Assembly (NCBI GenBank): GCA_036245805.1
Contig: BTRK01000003.1
Span: 30,955,215-31,019,214 of the forward strand
Origin: Pristionchus mayeri
Lineage: Eukaryota; Nematoda; Chromadorea; Rhabditida; Neodiplogasteridae
DNA: 64,000 nt
Reading direction: 5' to 3'
Position 1 is the first letter of the stretch. Each line of letters opens with the position of its first letter. A model generated the notes under the pieces. The model did not search any database, had not been told where the DNA came from, and worked only from the letters and a program-made list of their open reading frames with translations. This document shows positions 12,701 through 57,384 of the stretch, in pieces. The translations under genes were made by a program, and so were the position numbers.

Positions 12701-14101
12701 TAGTGTAAAGCCTCGAATTGTTTGGAGAAGAGGTTCGTGTGGCTATCTTAAATGTCTACGACGAACGATAGGAACGACGATGGGATTCCCTATAATTGTA
12801 AGGCACTTCCAGTTATTGAATTGAGAGGGTCAAGCGAAACTCGTAGAGGGATGGTGTTGCTGCGCCGATTATTACTAGTACTATTGAGTTTCGAAGTCAA
12901 CGCAAACTGCATTGAATAGTTGCTATAACAACACAGAATGTATAGAGAAAGTGCACGAACTGAGTTCAATAGAAAGCGACTCTCAAGCCGGACTAGCGCT
13001 TACTAGCTTCAGAACAACATCATAGCATCCTTCCTTTCACTAAGTTTGCCAGGTTGTCCAATCGATACCATCTCTTTCCCTTATGACCTGAGAGGGAAAG
13101 CACTTCCATCGTTCGATGTTCTCGAAAGATCCGATTGGTACCTCCCTTGATCTACTAGCCTCTCGTTGAGGTCACCTCTTCCCCGTGTCAAACGTTTGCC
13201 AGAGGGGCCGGGAGGAAGGGAAAATAATGAGACTCCGGTTGATCAAGGAAAGAGTCGATTAACTAGCAAGGCATCGTGAAACAAAAAAACCATGTGAAGG
13301 AAGCATGAACCTTCCTGCTCCGTCGGAAATAGGAGTCAAAGGGAGGGAAAGGTAGTCTCAATATGCCAATCATACTTTCTGGCTTCGGAAAAACATCGCA
13401 TCATCCTCGCAGCTAGATCCCAAACATTCAAATTGGTCTTTGCACGTGGCAATAACACTCTTATCTACTACCCTTCCAAATTGTAAAAGCATAAAAGCAT
13501 GACTCCCACGTGGTCTGAATCCGAATTGACTCGCCTTTCTGTCACTCAGTCATGCTTGTTTCCTGTTTCATCTAATAATATTGCGCAACAACTTTTGCAA
13601 ACATCTTGCTAATCCTGACTCAAGTCCATTGGAATACGGGAGTTGCCAGCAGTAAATAATACTGATGCAAAAGGCGCGGCCGTAAGACTGACGCAATACA
13701 CTAACATGCGGAAGTGCGCGCAAAATAGAGAAATTACTCATTGAGATGGGTGGCAAAACAACTATATTTTCAACGTATTATTTAATAATATTAATTAATA
13801 TTAATTTAAAATATAAATGGCCGAACCAGTGGAGACATCCTCTCCGTCGTCCTGGCCTCCGGCGTTGTCGCCCGCCTCCTCGCCCTTCTGCGCTTGCTAG
13901 AATAATTATAATTATTTAAGTTTAAAAATTAATTTTTAAATATTCTTAAAATTAACAAAATTAGGGTCAAAAACTGACGGCGGCTGCCTTGGCCTCGTTC
14001 TTCTTCTGGGCCTTGGCGAGCTTGTTCAGCTCCTTCTTCGATAGTTTCTTCTCGCCCTCGACCGCCAGCTCGGCCATCTCACTCACTGCTGCCTCGGACA
14101 T
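3728..14101 (-). CDS. dars-1: Cytosolic aspartyl-tRNA synthetase, 19 exons, 538 aa
   Basis: This class IIb synthetase charges tRNA-Asp in the cytosol. Nineteen exons, 5' to 3' on the minus strand, all join in phase (1617 nt): 14101-13979, 13896-13827, 12656-12559, 12052-11966, 11855-11790, 11567-11472, 11105-11064, 11012-10936, 10714-10635, 10393-10314, 9920-9837, 9464-9354, 9136-9086, 8816-8731, 4686-4548, 4490-4406, 4217-4123, 4061-4007, 3819-3728. Residues 1-64 are a lysine-rich metazoan extension ([17 protein letters not shown]). An OB-fold anticodon-binding domain follows ([18 protein letters not shown]). Class II motifs are clear: [18 protein letters not shown] (motif 1 region), [15 protein letters not shown] (motif 2), and [20 protein letters not shown] ending [10 protein letters not shown] (motif 3). 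The ATG directly follows an acceptor-like GGCAG, suggesting trans-splicing or a 5'UTR intron. The exon 2 donor (GTTCGG) is weak. Intron 14 contains a whole LINE in the same orientation. Confidence 0.95.
4747..4770. repeat. Target-site duplication, 3' side of the LINE
   Basis: This 24-base stretch begins CTAGCAGAAAAGGGATAC and matches 8353-8376 with one mismatch (A/G at the 19th base). The two copies bracket the LINE exactly, as expected for target-primed reverse transcription. Confidence 0.85.
4884..7476 (-). pseudogene. LINE ORF2: APE endonuclease plus reverse transcriptase, three frameshifts
   Basis: ORF2 would nick target DNA and copy element RNA. Endonuclease motifs appear in order: [41 protein letters not shown] and MSDHSTVEF. 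Reverse-transcriptase motifs follow: [52 protein letters not shown] and the catalytic MYADDIKIY, then a C-terminal thumb region. Reading needs three frame changes: near 6296, near 6135 (a C/T run) and near 5450 (an A run). There is no ATG between the ORF1 stop and the endonuclease motif NCRS; the first Met (7353) lies inside the domain. As written the ORF is inactive, but two shifts lie in homopolymers and could be assembly errors. Confidence 0.85.
7477..8298 (-). CDS. LINE ORF1 protein (nucleic-acid chaperone-like), 273 aa
   Basis: ORF1 proteins of CR1/jockey LINEs coat element RNA. This 273-residue protein has a Ser/Pro/Thr-rich N-terminus, a central folded-looking segment (about residues 35-130: [20 protein letters not shown] through [18 protein letters not shown] to [12 protein letters not shown]) resembling the RRM-like core of other LINE ORF1 proteins, and a long basic, Pro/Arg/Ser-rich tail. 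No CCHC knuckle is visible. It stops at TGA (7477-7479) after GAQGNWY, and ORF2 continues in the same frame straight after that stop. Role assigned by position and composition. Confidence 0.65.
   Translation of the reverse strand: MNSPSTSAAPPLTTNPNVSPTSSPTPSPETPSDLERSVVIARLPVDRSLSPAAQVRRDFDQVVSLTALTGIPCLPITVYRMPPAEVDSPHIRLTKVVLPTRKHASLFVKNANRVSRDSFFKEVYIRPSYADREDSRRKIPGPGCGRNGPDPTPSVRPTEPPRSQQSRPQSNGAPPRNRTRSRRDSVFTSASNHRPDHLNSRPRPLLNQTHHRNSSPFLPPNASSGYGAPPRPFFYRHIPNVPFLHQYPTPNPFLSHVSHYGTPPNFGAQGNWY
8353..8376. repeat. Target-site duplication, 5' side of the LINE
   Basis: Partner of 4747-4770; 23 of 24 bases agree. It fixes the 5' end of the element 54 bp upstream of the ORF1 ATG. Confidence 0.85.
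8916..9010. mobile_element. Short foldback/MITE-like palindrome in dars-1 intron 13
   Basis: GGGGTGGTATTCTTCTTCC at the left is mirrored by GGAAGAAGAATACCACCCC at the right, with arms of about 42 bp and a small AT-rich centre. The ends (CAGGGGTGG-like) resemble hAT termini, but I see no convincing target duplication. Confidence 0.6.
13000..13756 (-). pseudogene. Decayed reverse-transcriptase fragment in dars-1 intron 2
   Basis: Read on the minus strand with stops and shifts, the segment gives [13 protein letters not shown], then [13 protein letters not shown], which resembles the QFGFRPGRS motif of non-LTR reverse transcriptases, and further on SCEDDAMFF, which may be a worn YxDD box. Much of the palm must be missing. 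It does not match the intact LINE at 4771-8352 closely, so it may be another family. Low confidence. Confidence 0.35.
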
Positions 14102-14984
14102 CTGCCAATTAGCCAGATTAAGATAATTAACTGGCAATAATTGAACAAGGTTACATATGATACAGATAACCTAAGAAAACGACTCATCTAAACAACTCTA
14201 GCGCATCACTCCGCGCTCACCAGTCACCGGTGTATCGTAGAATGACTGGTTGACGGTGAAAAGTGAGCAAGAAATGAAAGGGATGATTTCGCTTTTCTAA
14301 TAGGAACAGAGAAAGATAGTACATTATTGGGCCTAAAGAGCTCTTACGAGCACTCGAAAAAAATAGAAAACGCGACGCCTAACGGAAAATATGAACTATG
14401 CCTATGCGCATCGATTAAGCCTGACACATGTGGTCAGCCGGTATGCATGATTCAGCCAGTGGATTGAAAAACAAGAGGGGGAGCGCAGAAAAAAAGAAAA
14501 TGAGGAAATTTGAGGACCGGAGAAGGATCCGGGAAAGGGATAGTAAACTGCACGAGGGAAACGGTATCAAAGGATTCGAATCGATAAGTGGCTTTTTGTG
14601 AGAGATTCCGCATAATCGGTTTTGGATTTTTTTTGCAATTGGATAATATATAAATAATATGGGAATAATTAGGAAGAGAATCAAAAAATTTAGTATAAAA
14701 TCCATTGATAAATAATTAATTTATCACTGACAGTAATCTCCAAATTACAGCACGAAACAACTGGTCGAGTCTACGATTCCCGTGGGTTATAGTATTTCAA
14801 AGCGAATCAATAATACATTGGACCATTGGATAAAAGGGAAAAGCTCATACAAAGAAGATCAAGATGAATTACATTACAGAAGTGAAGCACAAATTAAGTG
14901 AGCACATCTCATAGCACAACTTAGGTAGCATAGCATGTAGTATTTACAATACAATCAGTCAATAAATGATCCAGAGATCAAAGA
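14102..14984. other. Spacer between furry 3' end and dars-1 5' end
   Basis: About 880 bp separate the furry stop codon from the dars-1 start on the same strand. No further gene is evident. The A/T-rich part around 14620-14730 probably includes the furry 3'UTR. The spacing is longer than the usual 100-300 bp of nematode operons. Confidence 0.4.
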
Positions 14985-49828
<34,844 letters not shown>

Positions 49829-49833
49829 TCGAT

Positions 49834-49854
49834 TCAAGCAGAGTCAATGGACAT
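49834..49854 (-). promoter_or_regulatory. Upstream ORF before the furry start codon
   Basis: Between the acceptor (exon start 49856) and the furry ATG (49828) lies ATG TCC ATT GAC TCT GCT TGA, a 6-residue reading frame (MSIDSA). If the leader is trans-spliced here, ribosomes meet this ATG first, 2 bases into the exon body. Inference only. Confidence 0.4.
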
Positions 49855-49856
49855 AC

Positions 49857-51154
49857 CTACACATAAAAATATAAATATTCAAAATTATACGTAGTGAACT
49901 CAAGAGAAAACGTCGTGAGGAGCAAACGTATACAAAGAGGAAAAATAGAATCGGGGAACTTGGGACAATAAAAAATGGTGAAAAACGAGAGCGAAATTGA
50001 GACATAGAAAATAGAGACGAAGAGGACAATGAGAAACCAGTGAGAAGGGCGCAAATCAATTCAAACGCAACTCGGCTCTCAAAGTCTTCAATCCTGAAAA
50101 GTCAGTTCTCAATTCAAATAGTTCAAAACCGTTTCCCTTCTGTGCTTTCTTTCCATATTATACGGTTCTCATACCCGGCTCAAATTTGTCGTGGTGTGCC
50201 TACGCGACGCAGTTCAGTGCGTCGCGGTCAGGGTTCGCTAGAGCGGTTGTTCACTCGTCGGTCACTTTTTATTGCAATATGTTTCCGCGAGGAGGACAAC
50301 TCTTTATCGTTATTAAAATTAACGATGTTTTGTAATTCCTGGAGAATTCCTTCGAGAAATATTGACCTTTGAATTTAGGAGATTTTAGACATTTATTTTA
50401 TTTCCCCGGCTTTCTTCTTATCTCGGTAGGAATAATCGTCTGACTCTCTCCTATTTGCATGCTCTCTCGCACACTCTGATCGCCGATAGAGTGTGGAAAA
50501 TAAAGAGAGTCTGACCAAATGGGTACCATAGCTCCTTGGCAGATTTATCGATTTTTTTCGGGCGTAATTAGATGGTATGAATCGCAAATTCTATGAGTTT
50601 TTTTGAATATACGTAATGTCCCCATATGAATGTATTGTGAAGTAGAAGCTATATTTTTTTTCGAGTAACCCTCTGACTCTATTGTGTGCATGTCGTAATC
50701 GGTTGGATTTGAATGCTCACAACTGTGTCATGAATGATACAATTTTACGTGCTGCTGAGCTAGTTCACTGGCTTCTCGTGCCGACCCTTTGCGTATGCCC
50801 AGGCTTTAATTCGTCACGCAAAAGTCTCGCATCGCGCTTTTCTCTAACCTTCAGAAAAAAACGAAAGGGCGTGCAGAAAGAAAGGGGAGAAGTACGCGAC
50901 GGACGGCTTCTTTTCTTGAGATATTGTGGGATTATAAGATTGTGTATAAGTAATTCAACTATCCCCGTTGCGAACCCGCCTTCGGCAGGGGCTCCCGTGC
51001 TAACGGAGTAGGTTTCGCAATCACTCGTGACGAAACTTGTTTACGCGCGCTCTCTCTCCCTCTCCAACCGATTTCGCAATCCGATCAGACGGAGCCACAC
51101 TGCGCTTTATATATAGGTTTATATTATATATTTATGATAAATTGCAGATTCGAA
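49857..51154. other. Divergent intergenic region between furry and the F-box array
   Basis: Promoters for both directions should lie here. No further gene is recognised; several open frames of about 60-110 codons lack family features. An imperfect hairpin occupies 50438-50515 (GTCTGACTCTCTC against AGAGAGTCTGAC, with CACACTCT/AGAGTGTG inside). CT-rich tracts and a TATATA stretch lie near 51050-51135, just before F-box copy 1. Confidence 0.4.
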
Positions 51155-53257
51155 ATGTCTCGCGATCCAGTGGATGATCTGGTCGAGGAAATGAAGAGAA
51201 TGGAGCAGGTTCGTGTGCTATTCTCTCTTATTTTCTGTGTAAATTACATTTGATTTTGTTGTATGCGCAGGTAAATATTATAATGTCAATATGTTTTCCA
51301 TTCAGAGATCTCTCGGTCGATCTCTCCCATCTGTCAAGAAGAATTGTGAAATGGTGGAAGAAGATGACAGTTACGTGAGTTGATGAGCAATTGCCATGTT
51401 GTTTTATTAATATTTAGATAGTACAAACCTTTCCCTTAATTGTAAATGTTGTTTCTATCTGAGCTCATTCATTGGGATAGATGAGTAGCGTAGTTTATGA
51501 TACACTATCTACAGCTGTTTATTTTCTTTAACATATTTTTCAGTTTCCGATCCTCTCTCTCCCGGATGAACTCATCGGCGAAGTCTTCTCGTTTCTCTCT
51601 ATCGAAGATCGATTCAAAGCTCGAGTCAACAAGAAACTCAATGAGATCGAATTGAAGTCCAAGTATTTCGTGAAGAGTCTCAAGATTGGAGAAGTTTGAT
51701 TTTGTTTATAAATATAGTGTAAATCCAAAATTGCTCCTTTTTCAGCTTTCCGGAGCCGAAATGGTAGATTATGTCACTAACAAGAAGCAGTATCCCTATG
51801 GGAAGTATAGAAAGTAAGTCAGCATTAATAAATTAAGCCATAAACAATAACAATATCTTTGTAGTGAGCAGGAAATCATTTTCGATAAGGAGAGAGAATA
51901 TTCGTCTGATAGTATCAGAAGAATCTCTCAGAATGCTTCTATCGGACAACTCTCAGTTAAGGTTGGTGAAATCCATTCACATATATTTTTCGTTGTTCTT
52001 CCATGTTTTAATTCAAGTTTGGGAGACACAAATAGTGGTTTAGTATTGCAATAATTAATTCCTATTACAATTCTGCCAGACCTTAGTTTTAACTGGCCAG
52101 TCCTACCATTCCACAATTTCGATTTTAACTTTTTTTAGTTTGACATCCAGCTCAATTCTATCAATTCAAAATTCCATCGCGAAATCTACGATCTCACCAA
52201 GAATTTCGATGTAGATCATCTGATTCTCGATTTCCAGGTACTTATGTTACTAGAGATCGCAGAAATATTGATCAATCGAGTAATGCAATTACCAGTTGAT
52301 TTGATAGAATATTCTTGGTTAATGACTCTCTTCTCATCAATCGTGAAACTATATTTAGTCTACTCTTTATTTCTGCGATCCTTGTTTTCGTTATTTCTTT
52401 CATTTGATGTTACATTTTCGATTACTCATTATTCTTTGATCTCTATTTATCGACCAAATTTCATTCCATACAGGAGGTATTATTTGCAGAGACATTTTGT
52501 GACTGAGGATGTTGTCAATATCATTAACAGCTCATTCTTCGCTGAAGTTACGAAGAAATGCAAGTCTCTCAAGCTACCGTTTCTGTCCCATTCAGTTACT
52601 CTAACTGATTTGCACGAATTGTACGAGGTGAACATTCTTTGAACATAATGCGTATTTTCCAATACTAATCAAAATTTATTGGTACGGCCTTATTTATCGA
52701 GAGTTGCAAGTTTTACTAACCATCTCTTAGAGTTGTTTGTCTTTGTTTAATTATTAATGTTTTCCAAAATATTACTCGTTTAAGGCAATGGTCGCCGGTT
52801 CTTCGAAGTTTCGTTCACTGGAGATGGGAATTTTTGCCTCCGATTTCTTCGAATTCCTCTCTCTCATCGGGGTCACCTACAGAGAGAGGAAATTCTTCTC
52901 TAACAAGGATATCCAAGTGAGCTTGTTGTTGACATTTTGCCATTCATTCGATTTACAAAAATTGTTCTATATAGGTGTTCGAAGATCCGGCGTTTCCGGA
53001 GGAATTATTGGAGCACCTTGTGAGTTGCATGTTTGATATGGGCGTATTTATACAACTCTCATGTTCAGATGTACGGTCTTGATTTGTCTGATGGCTATCG
53101 GCACACTTACATCTTCGATGGGAATGTAGAGCTATGGATTAATTATGCTCTGATGCAAGAATCCCTTGGGGGTGAGATCAAACTCCGCTTTCACGAGTCT
53201 CAGGAGTCACTCGATAATGCGAAGTACGGTAGAAACTTGGTCAAGATGTTGTGGTAG
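51155..53257 (+). CDS. F-box-like protein, tandem copy 1 (intact), 10 exons, 346 aa
   Basis: Ten exons join in phase: 51155-51208, 51306-51374, 51544-51693, 51746-51813, 51865-51961, 52139-52237, 52490-52627, 52785-52916, 52975-53019, 53069-53257. Exon 3 encodes the F-box-like segment (residues about 42-91): ILSLPDELIGEVFSFLSIED, then RFKARVNKKLNEIELKSKYF. F-box proteins link substrates to Skp1-Cullin ubiquitin ligases. The remaining 250 residues form a divergent substrate-side domain with INSSFFAEVTKKCKSL, FLSLIGVTYRERKFF and GYRHTYIFDGNVELWINY, which I do not recognise beyond nematode F-box families. ATTGCAG ends 7 bases before the ATG, a likely trans-splice or 5'UTR acceptor. The exon 3 donor is GTTTGA, weak but shared by copy 4. 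Start and stop are clear. Confidence 0.8.
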
Positions 53258-53931
53258 AAGCATAATACCCTATTATAATTGTTCGTCTGTGTATGATCTG
53301 AAGGTTTTTTTTCCATGTGACACTTTTCACTTATCGTTATTGTTCGGTACGGTATCTAATCGATATCACTAGAAGTGAGTGAGTTTCGCTCGTTATATTC
53401 CAATTCGTCTCACTCGTTACAAATGTTTCTGTTATTGTATCCGATAAAGTTAATTTCCATAACTTGTTCGCTTATATATCAGACTGGTTTGATCGCCGTG
53501 ACTATACCTCATACCCAATCTTCTTTGATCAATTCATCAGCCTCATTTGGATGCAAACGAGTGATAGTTAAATAAATGGTTTATGTTTACTATTCGTAAT
53601 TTTCAACCCATGAGCTCAATCGATTTTCGAATATTGTGATTCATTTTTATGAAATGAGAATCGAATGATTTCAGACTAGAAATGTCTCGCGATCCAGTGG
53701 ATGATTTGGTTGAGGAAATGAAGAGAATGGAGCAGGTTCGTTTGTTTTTCTATGGTACTTTCAATAGAATAAAAATGAATGAATTAGATTAGCCTAAGAT
53801 TATGCGGAGCGAAATTATAAGATCCGTCATCAAGTGAAAACGGTGAACTCAACACCTTCAGGGCAGCGCTTGGTAGATTTCTGAAGTTCGAGTTCGGATA
53901 TTGCTTGTACTTTACTTTGCCTTGTACTTTG

Positions 53932-54198
53932 GGTGCCGTGGTGGCGCAGTGGTGTGAGGCGCCACTCGCTATACAAGGGACCTGAGTTCGATCCCCCGCC
54001 GAGGCAGACCAAGCCCTCTATCCCTCCGGGGTCGGTAAATTGGCAGTGACCCAGGTCGCGAAATGTATCGTTCCCTAGAAGCACCTTGGACAGCAGGGAT
54101 ACGTAGTCCAAACCGTAGTCGGCCTCACCGCACTACACCACCTAGCGTAATCGTCTATCGAGGACTGTAAAATCGCTTGAAGTGGCTCCAAAAAAAAA
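53932..54198 (+). mobile_element. tRNA-derived SINE in intron 1 of F-box copy 2
   Basis: The head has box A TGGCGCAGTGG and box B AGTTCGATCCC in tRNA spacing, a tRNA-unrelated body of about 190 bp follows, and it ends in a run of A (54190-54198). Copies 3 and 4 lack it at the same intron position, so it is an insertion. Target duplication is unclear (short ACTT/TACT-like repeats). Confidence 0.75.
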
Positions 54199-54886
54199 CT
54201 ACTAAATATTATGTAGGCACTATTTTTCCTTATCAGAGATCTCTCGGTCGACCTGCCCAATCTATCAAGAAGAATTGTAAAATGGTGGCTGAAGACGACA
54301 GCTACGTGAGTTGATTCGTAATTGCCATGTTGTTTTATTAATATTTAGATAGTACAGACCTTTCCTTTATTTTTAATTGTTGTCTCTATATAATTAGCGA
54401 TATATGGGTAGAACATTTTTATACTACTCAATTTAAATCTTTTTTTATATATCCTGACATATGCTTTTCAGTTTCCAATCCTCTCCCTCCCTGATGAACT
54501 CATCGGTGAAGTCTTCTCCTTTCTCTCTATCGAAGATCGATTCAAAGCACGAGTCAACAAGAGACTCAATGAGATCGAATTGAAATCCAAGTATTTTGTG
54601 AAGAGTTTGAAGATTGGAGAGGTCAGTTTTATTGTCTCTGATAGAAATTTGTACTCTTTTCAGCTTTCCGGAGCCGAAATGGTGGATTATGTCTCTAAGA
54701 AGAAGCAGTATCCCTATGGCAAGTATAGAGAGCTGGTTATCATTAATATATCACGCCTCTCATGAGAGAACCGGGACAGAGAGTTGGCATTGAAAATAAA
54801 AATATTCCTGTATTTATGCCAATTAGTTAAGGATTGGGTAGTAGAAGATCCTCCAACTCTATCTGGAACTCAGTTGAGGTTGCAGC

Positions 54887-55783
54887 TGCAGCAGAGTGCT
54901 GCAAAGTCTAGGCCAGGCGCATTGATTTATGATAATTATACATAAATATATGGATATTTTTGTTGTGAAATGTGTTTCTATGGTCAAATGGATGATTTTG
55001 GAATGAATACTTTATTTTTCACTTCTGCGACCGTTGCAGCAGCTGCATTTCACACAGGTTTTTAATTTGCCCTATGAACATAGATTAGATCTCCAAACTC
55101 TCCCAGTTTGTAGAGCTCGAAATTTTGGAGATATCTTATTTTTTGCAGAATTTATCTCGGTGGTCCTGATAGTCTCCCAAATCGATGAATACCTCACAAC
55201 AGGCTTCACGGTTTACCCGCGGTGAAATCGAACACTCAAAGTCGCGGGTTCGAATCGCGGTGGAGAAAAATCCGTTTTTGCCAACATGGTAAAGCATGGA
55301 ACGACACAACAGACGATAAGAACAATGGAAAAAAGTGTGCAAAAACAAAAGTTTCCTCCACCGGGATTCGAACCCACGACTTTGAGTGTTCGATTTCACC
55401 GCGGGTAAACCGTGAAGCCCGTTGTGAGGTATTCATCGATTTGGGAGACTATCAGGACCACCGAGATAAATTCTGCAAAAATATGATATGTGCAGAATTT
55501 CGAGCTCTACAAACTGCGAGTTTGGAGATGTGATGTGCAGAATTTCGAGCTCTGCAAACTGGGAGTTTGGAGATGCGGGAAAAATCTATGTTCATGGGGA
55601 AATTAAAAATCTGTGTGAAATGCAGCTGCTGCAACGGTCGCAGAAGTGAAAAATAAAGTATTCATTTCAAAATCATCCATTTGGCCATAGAAACACATTT
55701 CACAACAAAAATAAGCATATATTGATGCAGAATTATCAGAAATCAATGCGCATGGCATAAGCTTTGCAGCACCCTGCTGCAGT
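54887..55783. mobile_element. Foldback replacing exon 5 of F-box copy 2
   Basis: CTGCAGCAG-GTGCTGCAAAG near the left end is mirrored by CTTTGCAGCACCCTGCTGCAG at the right. Arms of about 400 bp share GACCGTTGCAGCAGCTGCAT and its complement. Each arm includes a tRNA-like 3' half with box B GGGTTCGAATC (about 55247 on plus; mirrored near 55365). The right arm carries a small internal duplication (GTGCAGAATTTCGAGCTCT twice, 55492-55550). It is a third foldback type with tRNA-like sequence. Confidence 0.8.
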
Positions 55784-57384
55784 CGCGACTCATGTAAAAA
55801 ATATGAAAGTTCAGATTTCGAATAGTGATGCAATTCAAATATATATTTTTGTTGCTCTTTCATATTTCACAAATAGTTGTTTTGTATTGAAATAATTGAT
55901 TCGTTTGACAATTCTGCAAGGCAGAATTGTCTCAGTTACGGTCATACCTACCATTCCACAATTTCGATGTTAATTTTTTTAGCTTGATGTCCAGCTCAAG
56001 TTCCATCGCCAAATCTACAATCTCGTCAAGAATTTCGATGTCGATCATCTGATTATCGATTTCCCGGTACCCATATTACCATATTCAGATGACTCGTTCC
56101 TTCTCTTTTGTTTTATCTCTTTTAATTTGTTAAATTTGCGAATTCCTATTATTTTTATATATCTATTTATCGAGCAAGCTTATTCTAAACAACAGGTAAT
56201 ATTTGCAGAGACGCCACATGACTAAAGCAGTATGTAGTGTGATTAACAGCTCATTCATCGCTGAAATTACGAAGAAATGCAAGTCTCTCAAGCTACCATT
56301 TCTGTACCATTCAGTTACTGTAACTCATTTGCACGAATTGTACAAGGTGGACATACTATGCACATAAGAAGTTTAATATATTTTCCACTACTAATCAAAA
56401 TTTATTGGTACTGCTTTATTTATCGAGAGTTGCGAGTTTTGCTAACCCCCTTTAAGACTTGTTTGTCTCTGCTTATTTTTTTGTTTTCCGCATTTTTTCA
56501 TTGTTTGAGACGATGATCGCCGGTTCTTCGAAGCTTCGTTCACTCGAGATGGGAATTTTTGCCTCCGATTTCTTCAAATTCCTCTCTTTCATCGGGGTCA
56601 CATACAGAGAGCGAAAGTTCTTCTCTACTAAAAATATCGAAGTGAGTTTGTTCTTACATATTACCCGTTTCTTCGATATATAACTGTTCCTTATAGGTGT
56701 TCGAAGATCCGGAGTACCCAGAGGAGTTATTGGAATACATTGTGAGTTGCATGTTTATTATGGACGAATTCATTCAACACCAGTGTTTAGGAACACGGTA
56801 TGGATATGTCTGGCTATCGCCACACATACATCTTCGATGGGAATATCGAAATATGGATCAATTACGGACTGATGAGAGAATTCTTTACGGGAGAGATCAA
56901 ACTCCTCAGGAGTCACTCGAGAGAGCAAAGTACGGTAGGAACTTGGTCAAAGTTGATGTTGGTGCACAGTAGAAGCATAGTGCCTAATTATATTTCAATC
57001 CCTGTGTTTGGTCTGAAGTTTTTTCGTGTGATACTTTTCACTTATCGTTATTGTTCGGTACGTTATCTAATCGATATCACTAGAAGTGAGTCAGTTTCTT
57101 TAGTTATTTTCCAATTCGTCTCACTCGTTGCAAATGTTTCTGTTATCCCACCCGATAAAGTATGTTTTCCTGAACAAGTTCACTAATTTATGACACCGGT
57201 TCAATCACCGTGACTATACCTTATTCCCGATCTAATTTGAGTAATGCAATTGAGTCATATTTAATTGATATAAATATGTGATGTTTACTATTCACTTTTT
57301 TACCTATCACATACGAGCTCGATCGATTCAGGAAGATCGCGATTAATTTTCGTTGAAAGAGAATTGATATATTTTAGAGTAGAA

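Larger units (their letters stand above)
53682..56972 (+). pseudogene. F-box-like tandem copy 2, broken
   Basis: Exons 1-4 (53682-53735, 54237-54305, 54472-54621, 54664-54731) match copy 1, including LPDELIGEVFSFLSIEDRF. The exon 4 donor GTAAGT has become GCTGGT, and exon 5 is gone, its place taken by divergent sequence and a foldback (54887-55783). Exon 6 resumes near 55984 with 15 codon-phase bases missing, then exons 7-9 are open (SSFIAEITKKCKSLKLPF; MGIFASDFFKFLSFIGVTY). The last exon has lost 13 bases near 56903, after EIKL, shifting the frame before QESLERAKYGRNLVKVD. Intron 1 holds a tRNA-derived SINE. The gene cannot make the full protein. Confidence 0.8.

Noticed and set aside
50682..51011. 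109-codon ORF upstream of the F-box array
   Set aside because: No recognisable domain, and no repeat of it before the other F-box copies; left as intergenic.
55222..55533. 103-codon ORF with a mirrored 87-codon ORF
   Set aside because: Both lie in the arms of one foldback and share their sequence because of it.
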